64,000 nucleotides of DNA, taken from NCBI RefSeq assembly GCF_030403745.1, contig NZ_JAQMWP010000017.1, forward strand, positions 62,001-126,000. The letters are read 5' to 3'. The position numbers were made by a program, and so were the translations under genes. The notes under the pieces are model-generated. The model saw nothing but the letters and a program-made list of their open reading frames with translations, searched no databases and was not told the DNA's origin. Shown here piece by piece: positions 1-7,798 of this stretch (the stretch's first letter is position 1; the number at the start of each line of letters is the position of its first letter). Source of the DNA: Streptomyces sp. S.PB5 (GTDB lineage: Bacteria > Actinomycetota > Actinomycetes > Streptomycetales > Streptomycetaceae).

Positions 1-14
1 GAGCTGACGACGAT

Positions 15-848
15 TCAGCCGACGCGGCTGAGACGCTCGTTGCCTCCCCCGCTGGTGGCGACCGACGTCGGTTCGGGGCCGGCCATCAGGATCGACCGCT
101 GCATCCGGCGCAGCCCGGCGGAGGGTTCCAGGCCCAGTTCACGGACGAGGGCGGTGCGCAGCCGCTGGTAGACGTCGAGGGCCTCGCTGCGCCGGCCGGA
201 GCGGTGCAGCGCCAGCATGAACTGGCCGTGCAGGTTCTCGTGGGTGCGGTAGCGGGTGACCAGGACGGTGAGCTCGCCCAGCAGTTCGCGGTGGCGCCCC
301 AGCCGCAGGTCGGCCTCGATGCGCTGGTCGAGCGCGCACAGCCGGGTCTCCTCCAGCCGCTTGGTCTCCATCTCCAGCTGCACGCCGGTCTGTACGTCGG
401 CGAGGGCGGAGCCGGTCCACAGCCCGAGCGCGTCCCGCAGCTGGCGGGCCGCGCCCGCGAAGTCCCCGGCGTCCATGGCCCGGTAGCCGGTGCCGGCCAG
501 CCGCTCGAACTCGCGGACGTCACTGGCGCCGCCCGAGGTGTTGAGCAGATAGCCGCCCGGTGAGGTGACGAGCACGTCCTTGGCCGTGCGCGCCGGGGCG
601 TCCTCGGGGTCGCGCTCGATGGCCGCGGAGATGAGCTCGCGCAGCTGCAGTACGTACGTCTGGAGCGTGGTGCGCGCACTGCGCGGGGGCCGCTCGCCCC
701 AGAGTTCCTCGATCAGCGTGGCGACCGGCACCACCTGATCGGCGTGCAGGGCGAGCAGCGCCAGAACCTGGCGGGGCTTCGGTGCCGTCGGGGTCACCGA
801 GACCCCGTTCTCCCTGACGTCCAACGCGCCCAGGACTGCGATGTCCAT
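15..848 (-). CDS. SARP-family transcriptional activator
   Basis: This 277-aa protein has the short AfsR/SARP layout. An OmpR-type winged-helix DNA-binding domain covers about residues 1-95 (N-terminus MDIAVLGALDVRENG, then PRQVLALLALHADQVV and LIEELWGERPP). A bacterial transcriptional activation domain follows to about residue 250, containing LYDVYQRLRTAL-like and ELGLEPS motifs. There is no ATPase extension, so it is a small pathway-specific type that usually activates antibiotic cluster genes by binding heptameric direct repeats. The ATG at 848 is preceded by GGGGAGACGGC. Three GBL-type palindromes lie within 280 bp upstream, so a GBL receptor probably represses it. The target cluster is not visible and may lie left of the window. 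Confidence 0.93.
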   Translation of the reverse strand: MDIAVLGALDVRENGVSVTPTAPKPRQVLALLALHADQVVPVATLIEELWGERPPRSARTTLQTYVLQLRELISAAIERDPEDAPARTAKDVLVTSPGGYLLNTSGGASDVREFERLAGTGYRAMDAGDFAGAARQLRDALGLWTGSALADVQTGVQLEMETKRLEETRLCALDQRIEADLRLGRHRELLGELTVLVTRYRTHENLHGQFMLALHRSGRRSEALDVYQRLRTALVRELGLEPSAGLRRMQRSILMAGPEPTSVATSGGGNERLSRVG

Positions 849-934
849 GCCGTCTCCCCTATCCGTGCATGAGTTGAGTTCGTGAGTCGCCTGACGTCTG
901 GTCCTGACGAAGCCGTTTCCGGCATGAACCCAGT

Positions 935-960
935 TAAAAACAGGGCGGATGGTTTGTCAA
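935..960. promoter_or_regulatory. ARE-like palindrome A upstream of SARP
   Basis: The core reads AAAACAGGGCGGATGGTTTG, with AACAG-type and GGTTTGT half-sites about 11 bp apart. This matches the general form of autoregulatory elements bound by GBL receptors of the ArpA/ScbR family. It lies about 90-110 bp upstream of the SARP start. The call is by motif shape only. Confidence 0.55.
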
Positions 961-987
961 TACCAAACCGTCCATGCTGTTTTTTAT
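959..987. promoter_or_regulatory. ARE-like palindrome B upstream of SARP
   Basis: The core ACCAAACCGTCCATGCTGTT followed by TTTTAT has an AAACCG left half and a GTTTTTT-like right half. It abuts site A, so the two could be occupied by adjacent receptor dimers. Confidence 0.5.
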
Positions 988-1100
988 GATCAGCAGCCAC
1001 TCAAGTGGGGCTCTATGACCGCTTTAGTCCGCCCATCGCCGCACAACGAAGATCCCAAAGGAGACCCAGGGCTTCCGTGGCACTGTTAAAACGGAAACAA

Positions 1101-1122
1101 AACAAGACCGTATGGTCTGTTT
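1101..1122. promoter_or_regulatory. ARE-like palindrome C at the 3' end of the TetR gene
   Basis: The sequence AACAAGACC-GTAT-GGTCTGTTT is a nearly symmetric inverted repeat around GTAT. It overlaps the stop codon of the minus-strand TetR gene and sits about 255 bp upstream of the SARP start. It could act on SARP at a distance, or be a site for the neighbouring TetR protein. Confidence 0.55.
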
Positions 1123-1753
1123 ACTGGGTGTTCGGATCGCGCCCGGTCACGTCCGCGTTCACGGACGCCCGCGTGTTCCGCTCGGTCAGCCGGGGCAGCA
1201 ACAGGTCCCAGAAGCCCGTGACCTTCTCCTCGGACAGCCACGCCTTGTCCTCGCCACCGAGCACCTCGAACCCGACGGTGGCGGCGACGACGGCCGTCGC
1301 GGCGTCGTCCGCCGAGACCCCCTCGGTGAGCCAGCCGCCCTCGTCGGCCCGCAGCAGCGCCTCCTCGACCCAGCGCTGCCATTCCCGCCGGATGGTCGGC
1401 CCCTCGGCGCGGCCGGGCTCGTCGGCCAGTTCGAATCCCGCCCGGACGACGGCGTCGTCGGCGATCCGGCTCATCAACCGGTAGGTGGAGTCCACCAACG
1501 CCTGCAGCGGCTCCCCCTCGCGCGCCACGGCGTCCCGCACGATCTCCCGCACGCTCTCCAGCGCTTCCGCCTCTATGGCCTGCATCAGGGCCTGCTTGCT
1601 CTCGAAGTGGAAGTGCAACGCCCCGTTGCTCACCCCGGCCCGTCGGCTGATCGTCGTGAGCGAGGCGCGGGCGAGGCCCTCCTCAGCGAACACCTCGGCC
1701 GCGGCACGTATCAGAGCCTGGCGGGTACGCGCTGCACGCTCCTGCTTGACCAT
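1121..1753 (-). CDS. TetR-family regulator, GBL-receptor homologue (possibly a pseudo-receptor)
   Basis: This 210-aa protein has the ArpA/ScbR family pattern. The N-terminus VKQERAARTRQALI leads into a helix-turn-helix (TTISRRAGVSNGALHFHFES, about residues 33-52), followed by a helical ligand domain with a conserved Trp region (REWQRWVEEALLRADEGG). The ATG at 1753 follows AGGAGATGACT. It is codirectional with SARP and downstream of the carboxylase gene. The window holds two such homologues. In known systems one is the true receptor and the other a pseudo-receptor answering antibiotics or different signals. This copy has no ARE directly upstream, so I lean towards the pseudo-receptor role, but that is inference. 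Confidence 0.85.
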   Translation of the reverse strand: MVKQERAARTRQALIRAAAEVFAEEGLARASLTTISRRAGVSNGALHFHFESKQALMQAIEAEALESVREIVRDAVAREGEPLQALVDSTYRLMSRIADDAVVRAGFELADEPGRAEGPTIRREWQRWVEEALLRADEGGWLTEGVSADDAATAVVAATVGFEVLGGEDKAWLSEEKVTGFWDLLLPRLTERNTRASVNADVTGRDPNTQ

Positions 1754-1849
1754 CAGTCATCTCCTGGCCCGGGTCACGGTCCTGGCGCTCCAGGGCGGAA
1801 GCGCTTCACCTGTCCCGTCGTTCGTCGTTCACTGGTCGTTCGTCATGCG

Positions 1850-3442
1850 CTACTGCGGTGGGTTGCCGTGCTTACGGGCCGGCAGGTCGGCGTGCTTGGT
1901 CTGGAGCATCGCGAGGGACTTGACGAGGACCTCGCGGGTCTGTGCCGGGTCGATCACGTCGTCCACCAGGCCGCGTTCGGCCGCGTAGTACGGGTGCATG
2001 AGCTCGGCCTTGTACTCCTTGACCATCCGAACCCGCATCGCCTCGGGGTCCTCCGCCTCGGCGATCTGACGGCGGAAGATGACGTTGGCGGCACCCTCGG
2101 CGCCCATCACGGCGATCTCGTTCGTGGGCCACGCGTAGGTGAGGTCCGCGCCGATGGACTGGCTGTCCATGACGATGTACGCACCTCCGTACGCCTTGCG
2201 CAGGATCAGCGAGACCCGCGGCACGGTCGCGTTGCAGTACGCGTACAGCAGCTTCGCGCCGTGCCGGATGATCCCGCCGTGCTCCTGGTCGACGCCGGGC
2301 AGGAAGCCCGGCACGTCGAGCAGGGTCACGATCGGGATGTTGAAGGCGTCGCACAGCTGCACGAACCGTGCCGCCTTCTCACTGGCCTCGATGTCCAGTA
2401 CCCCGGCCAGGGTCTGCGGCTGGTTGGCCACGATGCCGACGACCTGGCCGTCCAGCCTCGCCAGCGCGCAGATGATGTTGCGCGCCCAGCGCTCGTGGAC
2501 CTCCAGGTACTCGCCGTCGTCGACGATCTCCTCGATGACCTTGGCCATGTCGTACGGACGAATGCCGTCAGCCGGCACCAGCTCCAGGAGGTTGTCGTTA
2601 CGACGGTCCGCGGTATCGGTGGGGCGGGCCCGGGGCGGCTTCTCCCGGTTGTTCTGTGGTAACAGGGAGAGCAGATAGCGTACTTCAGCGATGCACGTGG
2701 CCTCGTCGTCGTACGCGAAGTGGCAGACGCCGGAGGTCTCGGCGTGCACGTCCGCGCCGCCCAGGCCGTTCTGCGAGATCTCCTCACCCGTGACGGCCTT
2801 GACCACGTCCGGGCCGGTGATGAACATCTGCGAGGTCTCACGGACCATGAACACGAAGTCGGTCAGGGCGGGGCTGTAGGCCGCACCGCCCGCGCACGGA
2901 CCGAGCATCACCGAGATCTGCGGGATCACCCCGGACGCCTTGGTGTTGCGCTGGAAGATGCCGCCGTACCCGGCCAGCGCCGAGACACCCTCCTGGATAC
3001 GCGCACCCGCACCGTCGTTCAGCGACACCAGCGGCGCACCGGCCGCGATCGCCATGTCCATGATCTTGTGGATCTTCGTGGCATGAGCCTCACCCAGCGC
3101 ACCACCGAAGATCCGGAAGTCATGGGCGTACACGAAGACCGTACGGCCCTCGACCGTGCCCCAGCCGGTCACGACACCGTCGGTGTAGGGCTTCTTGGCC
3201 TCCAGGCCGAACCCGACCGCGCGATGCCGGCGCAGCTGCTCGACCTCCTGGAAGGAACCCGCGTCAAGAAGCAGCTCGATCCGCTCCCGGGCGGTCAGCT
3301 TGCCCTTGGCGTGCTGGGCCTCGGTCGCCTTCTCGCTCGGGCCGGCCAGTGCACGGGCACGCGTCGCGTGCAGCTCGGCCACGCGCCCGCGCATGCCGGT
3401 GGGCCGCGTCTCGCTCGACGCCGGGGCAGTCGTCATCGCCAT
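1850..3442 (-). CDS. accB: Acyl-CoA carboxylase carboxyltransferase (beta) subunit, AccB type
   Basis: This 530-aa biotin-dependent carboxyltransferase transfers CO2 from carboxybiotin to acetyl- or propionyl-CoA, making malonyl- or methylmalonyl-CoA. Both crotonase-like halves are present, with oxyanion motifs GPCAGGAAYSP and AYGGAYIVMDS. In S. coelicolor PccB/AccB, residue 422 sets acyl specificity (Asp in PccB, Ile in AccB). Here the equivalent residue is Ile at about position 423, so AccB-like breadth is expected. The ATG at 3442 is chosen because GGAAGGGACC precedes it; the longer ORF start lacks a site. A strong ARE lies 65 bp upstream, so this copy appears hormone-regulated and is probably a paralogue of the housekeeping gene. 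The biotin-carboxylase alpha subunit is not in the window. Confidence 0.9.
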   Translation of the reverse strand: MAMTTAPASSETRPTGMRGRVAELHATRARALAGPSEKATEAQHAKGKLTARERIELLLDAGSFQEVEQLRRHRAVGFGLEAKKPYTDGVVTGWGTVEGRTVFVYAHDFRIFGGALGEAHATKIHKIMDMAIAAGAPLVSLNDGAGARIQEGVSALAGYGGIFQRNTKASGVIPQISVMLGPCAGGAAYSPALTDFVFMVRETSQMFITGPDVVKAVTGEEISQNGLGGADVHAETSGVCHFAYDDEATCIAEVRYLLSLLPQNNREKPPRARPTDTADRRNDNLLELVPADGIRPYDMAKVIEEIVDDGEYLEVHERWARNIICALARLDGQVVGIVANQPQTLAGVLDIEASEKAARFVQLCDAFNIPIVTLLDVPGFLPGVDQEHGGIIRHGAKLLYAYCNATVPRVSLILRKAYGGAYIVMDSQSIGADLTYAWPTNEIAVMGAEGAANVIFRRQIAEAEDPEAMRVRMVKEYKAELMHPYYAAERGLVDDVIDPAQTREVLVKSLAMLQTKHADLPARKHGNPPQ

Positions 3443-3501
3443 GTCAGGTCCCTTCCTGGGACAAGGCCGAGGAGGTCCCACCCCTGGTCCAGAGTGGCAT
3501 C

Positions 3502-3530
3502 TTAACAAACCGCGTAGGCGGTTTATACTT
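3502..3530. promoter_or_regulatory. ARE palindrome D upstream of the carboxylase gene
   Basis: AAACCGC-GTAG-GCGGTTT at 3507-3524 is a perfect 7-bp inverted repeat with a 4-bp spacer, flanked by TTAAC and ATACTT. It is the clearest ARE in the window. It lies between the epsilon-subunit gene and the beta-subunit gene, both on the minus strand, so it should control the beta subunit separately from epsilon. Confidence 0.7.
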
Positions 3531-3571
3531 GGGAAGTGAAGAACCTACGAGGATGTACGTAGTCAGTCGAG

Positions 3572-3760
3572 TCAGCGCCAGCTGCCGGGAGCTGTGTAGA
3601 CCTCGGACCGTCGCCACCAGCGGACACCCGAAGCCTGCAGCTCCTCGCCAGGCTCCTGTCCGGTCGCGCACAGGGCGAACAACACCATGGCGAGGGCGGC
3701 CAGTTCGACATCGTCGGGGTTGCCGCGCTCCACCCGAAGCAGTGCTTCTCCGCTCTTCAT
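3572..3760 (-). CDS. accE: Acyl-CoA carboxylase epsilon subunit
   Basis: This 62-aa protein has the hallmarks of the small actinobacterial AccE/PccE subunit. An N-terminal RVERGNPDDVELAALAMVLFAL strand-helix segment is followed by a C-terminal W-R-R-S-x-Y-x-x-PGSWR tail. Epsilon binds the alpha and beta subunits and stimulates the carboxylase complex. The ATG at 3760 follows AAGGGGA at about 9 nt; an upstream TTG at 3817 is in frame but lacks a site. In S. coelicolor accE lies downstream of accB, whereas here it is upstream and separated by an ARE. It is easily missed because of its size. Confidence 0.8.
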   Translation of the reverse strand: MKSGEALLRVERGNPDDVELAALAMVLFALCATGQEPGEELQASGVRWWRRSEVYTAPGSWR

Positions 3761-4129
3761 CCGACCGATTCCCCTTATGTTCTCGGGCTTTGGTCCACGG
3801 TCGGGCAGACCGCTCAAGCACCGCTTTGGGGCCGCTTGAGACCCAGGGAGCCAATCCGCCCACGCACTCCCGGCAATGGCGGAAACCTCACGCCCAACAG
3901 CAGCATCTCCACTCGGCCATCAAGTCGACCGACACGAGAAGAGCCCACATGGAGAGCCGCTTCAGGGCAGGGAGGCCGATCGGGCCCGACACATTCGGAA
4001 CAAATCCGTCCACTTCTAGTCGGCCTGGAGCCCCCGCTTCCGCTAGAAATTAAACCGGGTGGTATGTATCTTCACTTGCCTGAGGGGGCTCACCCTCAGA
4101 AATCAGGCCAACGCGGCTCAGGGGGAACT
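3761..4129. promoter_or_regulatory. Divergent promoter region between accE and afsA-like genes
   Basis: This 369-bp gap separates the minus-strand accE from the plus-strand GBL synthase gene. It is AT-richer than its neighbours near 3900-4070 and carries the ARE-like site at 4047-4069. I see no convincing coding sequence. Confidence 0.5.
4047..4069. promoter_or_regulatory. ARE-like palindrome E upstream of the AfsA homologue
   Basis: TTAAACCGGGTGGTATGTAT contains AAACC-GGGT-GGTATG half-sites. It is about 60-80 bp upstream of the ATG at 4130, where a receptor could block the GBL synthase promoter and create feedback. Confidence 0.6.
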
Positions 4130-5125
4130 ATGTCTGCGAGCACGTTCCGCATAGACCGCGCAATACCCAGCGCGGGGCGCTCCGAGAACGACACTACGGC
4201 ATCGACGAGGGCCACTGGCTTGCGCTACGCGTCCCTCACGACCACCGTGCCCAAGGAACTCGTCCACCGCGCCAGCGTCTCGGAAGTCATGCTCACGGAC
4301 TGGGAGCGCGAAGCCGACGACCACTTCGTTCTCACCGGCCAATGGCCGCGCCGGCACGGCTTCTTCACCACGGTGGACGACTGCCACGATCCACTCATCG
4401 TTGCTGAAACGATCAGGCAGGCGGGGATCCTCCTCGCGCACGCCGAGTACGGCGTGCCCCTCGACCACCGCTTCCTCATGTGGGACCTCGCCGTCGAGGT
4501 CAAGCCGCAGCACATGCTCGTCGGCACCGCCCCGGCCTCACTGCACATCGAGATCACCTGCAAGGACGTCAAACGCCGTCGCGGCGACCTCTCCGGACTC
4601 CGCTACGAGGCGTTAATCTTCCGCAACGGGCAGCTGGCCGCCACCGGCGGCGCCCGCTTCACCTGCCTCTCACCTGCCGTCTACCAGCGCGTACGCGCTC
4701 CCCGACCGGAGTCGGGCAGCCGCAATCCGCTCCCGCTCACGGCCCCACTGGCACCACAGGACGTCGATCGCCTGTCCCCCACGGACGTGGTTCTCTCCCC
4801 CACCGGCGAACCTGACCAGTGGCAACTGCGGGTGGACACCCGCCACCCGGTGCTGTTCGACCATCCTGTCGACCACACGCCTGGCATGTTGCTGCTCGAA
4901 GCCGCTCGCCAGGCCATGGTCGCGCACCTGGGGCGCCCCTGCCTGCCCCGCAGCGTCACCGCAGAGTTCATGCGTTACAGCGAGCTGGACGCGCCGTGCC
5001 TCATCAAGGCCAACCCGGTGCCCGTACCGGGCTCCGGTCATGAGGAACGCGTCCTCATGACCGGCCACCAGGAAGGCTCTCTTGTCTTCCAGGCCCTCGT
5101 GACCGTGGCGTCGCCCATCGCGTGA
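4130..5125 (+). CDS. AfsA/ScbA-type gamma-butyrolactone synthase
   Basis: This 331-aa protein contains two AfsA hot-dog repeats. The first covers about residues 45-185, with VHRASVSEVMLTDWE, HGFF and ETIRQAGILLAHAEYGVP. The second covers about residues 200-325, with HPVLFDHPVDHTPGMLLLEAARQA and a PRSVTAEFMRYSELDAPC segment. AfsA enzymes condense a beta-ketoacyl-ACP with dihydroxyacetone phosphate, the first step to GBL hormones. The ATG at 4130 is chosen over the longer frame because GGGGGAAC precedes it. The adjacent SDR and HAD genes are plausible later steps, and an ARE precedes the gene. Confidence 0.92.
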   Translation: MSASTFRIDRAIPSAGRSENDTTASTRATGLRYASLTTTVPKELVHRASVSEVMLTDWEREADDHFVLTGQWPRRHGFFTTVDDCHDPLIVAETIRQAGILLAHAEYGVPLDHRFLMWDLAVEVKPQHMLVGTAPASLHIEITCKDVKRRRGDLSGLRYEALIFRNGQLAATGGARFTCLSPAVYQRVRAPRPESGSRNPLPLTAPLAPQDVDRLSPTDVVLSPTGEPDQWQLRVDTRHPVLFDHPVDHTPGMLLLEAARQAMVAHLGRPCLPRSVTAEFMRYSELDAPCLIKANPVPVPGSGHEERVLMTGHQEGSLVFQALVTVASPIA

Positions 5126-5187
5126 GCTGCCCGCCCGGGAGCCTACTTCGGCGACGGCAGCGTACGCTCCATCGCCGAAGCCGCCGA

Positions 5188-5952
5188 CTACAGAAACGAT
5201 CCTCCGGACACATCGATGCACTGGCCCGTCACCCAGCGGGAGTCGTCCGAGGCGAGGAACGCCACGACGTCGGCGACGTCGGCGGGCCTGCCCATACGAC
5301 GGAACACCGAGAACGCCGCATGGGTGGCCTCACCTTCGCGCGTGGCCCACCGCTTCTTGTTCATGTCCGTCTTCACGAACCCGGGCGCCACAGCGTTCAC
5401 GGTGACCTCACGAGGGCCGAGTTCCTTGGCAAGCGCCTGGGTGAGGGCCTCCAGTGCGGCTTTGACCATGGAGTAGGCGACGGATTCGGGGAAGGCCACG
5501 CGGGTGGCCGCAGAACTGACGTTGATGATGCGGCCTCCGTCGCGCAAGCGCTTCAGTCCATGCTGGATGAGAAACAGTGGTGCCTTCGCATGAACGGCCA
5601 TGAGCCGGTCGAAGTCCTGTGGCCGCACGTCGGCGACCCCTGCGGGAATGTTGAACCCCGCGTTGTTGACCAGGATGTCCAGAGCCGCGGGCTCGCCCTG
5701 TACCCACAGCCCGCGATCCAGACGTTCATACAGAGTCTGGACGTCGCCAGGCTCCCCCAGCGGGGCTCTCACCGGAAAGGCGCGCCCCCCCTCCGCGGTG
5801 ATGAGTCCCACGGTTTCGCGGGCTGCGTCTTCCTGCTCTTTGTAGTGCACGGCGACGAGGGCTCCGTCCGCGGCCAGGCGACAGGCAATGCCTCGGCCGA
5901 TTCCCCGCCCGCCACCTGTCACCAGCGCGATCTTCCCGGCCAGATCTCCCAC
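5188..5952 (-). CDS. SDR-family ketoreductase, probable GBL-pathway reductase
   Basis: This 254-aa classical short-chain dehydrogenase has the cofactor motif TGGGRGIG (residues 13-20), NNAG, a catalytic Ser in VSSAAT, and YSMVK as the YxxxK pair. The C-terminus GQCIDVSGGSF is typical of FabG-like enzymes. Beside an AfsA homologue, the likely role is reduction of the 6-keto group (as BarS1) or of the butenolide intermediate. The GTG at 5952 follows GAGGGGGAAGC. The gene converges with the AfsA gene and is divergent from the HAD gene, sharing a promoter region with ARE F. FabG-like reduction in another pathway cannot be excluded. Confidence 0.85.
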   Translation of the reverse strand: MGDLAGKIALVTGGGRGIGRGIACRLAADGALVAVHYKEQEDAARETVGLITAEGGRAFPVRAPLGEPGDVQTLYERLDRGLWVQGEPAALDILVNNAGFNIPAGVADVRPQDFDRLMAVHAKAPLFLIQHGLKRLRDGGRIINVSSAATRVAFPESVAYSMVKAALEALTQALAKELGPREVTVNAVAPGFVKTDMNKKRWATREGEATHAAFSVFRRMGRPADVADVVAFLASDDSRWVTGQCIDVSGGSFL

Positions 5953-6056
5953 GCTTCCCCCTCGTCAGCGCATACACATGTTCGACTGCCGGGTGGCAGT
6001 CTTGCGCACGCCTCACCCCGGCGGGAGCCAGTCCGACGAGTTGGCCAGAAGGCCCT

Positions 6057-6086
6057 TTAAAAATACCGCGCACCCGGTTTATTATG
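6057..6086. promoter_or_regulatory. ARE-like palindrome F in the divergent SDR/HAD promoter region
   Basis: AAATACCGCGCACCCGGTTT followed by ATTATGG carries TACCG and CGGTTTATT half-sites. It lies about 75-100 bp from the HAD start at 6159 and a similar distance from the SDR start at 5952, so one site could control both genes. Confidence 0.6.
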
Positions 6087-6158
6087 GCTGCGGCGCCATG
6101 CTCCACCTTTCAGCAGTGTGCCCGCACGTTCGGTGCGGCCCGATCCGGAGGCAGCCCC

Positions 6159-6860
6159 ATGGCCCTACGCCACCTGCGTCTCATTGCGGTCAACATCGAT
6201 GGAGTGCTACTCAACGACACGTTCAGCCCCGTGATCCACCGGTTTGTGGTCAACCACGGCGGTGTCTACACAGCCGAGCTGGAGCGTGCAGTGCTGTCAC
6301 AGCCCCGACTCCAGGCCGCCGCAGCGATCGGCGTCGCGGGGTCCCCCCAGGAAGTCGTGGAAGCCTACTTCCTGGAGCGGGAGCGGTACCTCGCCGAGCA
6401 TCCGGTGCGCCTCGTCGACGGCGCCGACCGACTGCTGCGGCGGCTTCGCAGCCTTGACGTACCCCTGATCTGCTACGGGGGGCTGGAGCGGCCGCACTTC
6501 GACCGCCATCTGGGTGTGTACGCCGACTACTTCGACCAGCCGCAGTACGTGTGCACCGACCGTTTCCGTCCCGGAGTACGGGAGATCGCCGAGGACGCTT
6601 TCGGACTCCGCTGCGACCAGGTGCTGTTCATCGACGACGTGGCACGCGTGGCCGAGGCGGCACGAGCCCTGGGGGCTGCGTTCATCGGGCATCCGAGCAG
6701 CTACGAGCACAGTTTCCAGGAACAGTTGATGCGTGAGGCCGGCGTACGGCACCTGGTCCGGTCCCTCGACGAGATGGACGAGACCTTGCTCTGGACCCTC
6801 GACTCCGAGGCCGCCGACGGCATGACGTGGCGGGACTCGTCCCTTGTTGCGCATGCGTGA
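6159..6860 (+). CDS. HAD-superfamily protein of the GBL locus, nucleophile Asp replaced by Asn
   Basis: This 233-aa protein follows the HAD phosphatase fold. Motif I is LIAVNIDGVLLND (residues 8-20), motif III may lie in DRFRPGVREIAEDAFG, and motif IV is VLFIDDVARVAEAA. In HAD phosphatases motif I is DxD and the first Asp is the nucleophile; here it is Asn12, with Asp14 retained. Motif II (ICYGG) also lacks an obvious Ser or Thr. GBL biosynthesis needs a dephosphorylation step, so a phosphatase here would fit, but the lost nucleophile makes that uncertain. The ATG at 6159 follows GGAGG. ARE F is upstream. Confidence 0.75.
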   Translation: MALRHLRLIAVNIDGVLLNDTFSPVIHRFVVNHGGVYTAELERAVLSQPRLQAAAAIGVAGSPQEVVEAYFLERERYLAEHPVRLVDGADRLLRRLRSLDVPLICYGGLERPHFDRHLGVYADYFDQPQYVCTDRFRPGVREIAEDAFGLRCDQVLFIDDVARVAEAARALGAAFIGHPSSYEHSFQEQLMREAGVRHLVRSLDEMDETLLWTLDSEAADGMTWRDSSLVAHA

Positions 6861-7150
6861 GAGATGACCCAGAAGGCTGAATCCGACCATCAGGCCGGTT
6901 TGCGGGCCTCGGCTGACACTGCCGCCCCTGAAAAAAGTTGGCCGTTCAAGAACCTCCAAGAAGGCTCTGACCTGCTAGTTCATTCGACTTCCGCCTCCTG
7001 CCCGCCAGGTTTCCACACATGGAAGGCACACGAAGTCCACGCAAGCCCTCATGCTGTAAGGGCAAAGAGGCGGTAAGGTACCCGCTAGACGGTTTCTTTT
7101 AGGGTCCATCGCTGTATACAGGTGGGACAGCTAGCTGAGGGAGAGCTCCG
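6861..7150. promoter_or_regulatory. Upstream region of the second GBL receptor gene
   Basis: This 290-bp gap holds an ARE-like site near its right end. A 70-codon open frame at 6864-7076 has no ribosome binding site and no recognisable features, so I do not call it. Confidence 0.45.
7072..7102. promoter_or_regulatory. ARE-like palindrome G upstream of the GBL receptor gene
   Basis: GGTACCCGCTAGACGGTTTC flanked by AA and TTTT shows a TACCCGC/GACGGTTT imperfect palindrome. It lies about 50-75 bp upstream of the GTG at 7151. Autorepression by the receptor is usual in this family. Confidence 0.6.
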
Positions 7151-7798
7151 GTGGCTCAACAAGAACGCGCAATCCGGACTCGTCGTGCGGTTCTGGAAGC
7201 AGCTGCACAGGTCTTCGCAGAACACGGGTATGTCGCGGCAACGGTAGCGGACATCCTCAAGACCGCAGGGGTCACAAAGGGCGCCCTGTACTTCCACTTC
7301 GACTCGAAGGAAGCGCTGGCCAAAGGGGTCCTGGAGCTCCAGACGGACCAGCATCTCCCACCCCAGGAGACCAGGCTGCAAGAAGTGGTGGACATCACCA
7401 TGACGGTGGCCCACCGGCTGCCCGTCGATGCCGTCCTGCGAGCAGGGGCGCGCCTCTCCTCAGATCCCGTCGGCCGTGAATACTACGGAAGCGCCTGGTC
7501 GTTGTGGGTGAGTCTGCTCACCGGCCTGCTGTCCGAGGCGCACCGGAACGGCGAGACTCTGGCTCATGTCGACCCACGCGAAATCGCCGAGCTGATCGTT
7601 GGCGCGTTCAACGGGGTGCAGCTCTACGCGCATCTCGAAACCAACCTGGTGGACGTGGAGCACCGCATCTCGGTCCTCATGAGCCATCTCATGCCCTCCA
7701 TCGCGGCCCCCGCCGTACTACTGCGGCTGGACATGGCCCCTGACCGCGGAGCCCGCGTGCTCAGCGAAGTGAACCGCCTCGACACCACAGTGGCTTGA
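7151..7798 (+). CDS. TetR-family gamma-butyrolactone receptor (ArpA/ScbR-like)
   Basis: This 215-aa protein is closest in form to true GBL receptors. It begins AQQERAIRTRRAVLEAAAQVFAEHGY, with the helix-turn-helix VADILKTAGVTKGALYFHFDSKEAL at about residues 33-57. The ligand domain contains SAWSLWVSLLTGLL, including the Trp that contacts the hormone in this family. The GTG at 7151 is preceded by GAGGGAGAGC. Known members bind AREs without ligand and release on hormone binding. An ARE in its own promoter supports autoregulation. It probably controls the six other ARE-like sites in the island. Confidence 0.88.
   Translation: MAQQERAIRTRRAVLEAAAQVFAEHGYVAATVADILKTAGVTKGALYFHFDSKEALAKGVLELQTDQHLPPQETRLQEVVDITMTVAHRLPVDAVLRAGARLSSDPVGREYYGSAWSLWVSLLTGLLSEAHRNGETLAHVDPREIAELIVGAFNGVQLYAHLETNLVDVEHRISVLMSHLMPSIAAPAVLLRLDMAPDRGARVLSEVNRLDTTVA

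Larger units (their letters stand above)
849..1120. promoter_or_regulatory. Intergenic control region of the SARP gene with three ARE-like sites
   Basis: This 272-bp gap between the SARP gene and the upstream TetR gene is visibly A/T-richer than its surroundings. It contains three ARE-like palindromes, annotated separately at 935-960, 959-987 and 1101-1122. No gene is apparent. Three clustered sites in front of one activator gene suggest tight, perhaps cooperative, repression. Confidence 0.6.

Noticed and set aside
5188..5952. SDR gene as the missing mycolate ketoreductase (CmrA-like) for the PKS operon
   Set aside because: It lies 37 kb away inside the hormone island and beside an ARE. A GBL-pathway role is far more likely.
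6864..7076. 70-codon open frame after the HAD gene
   Set aside because: It has no ribosome binding site, composition is atypical and no motif is visible. The region is better explained as the receptor promoter.
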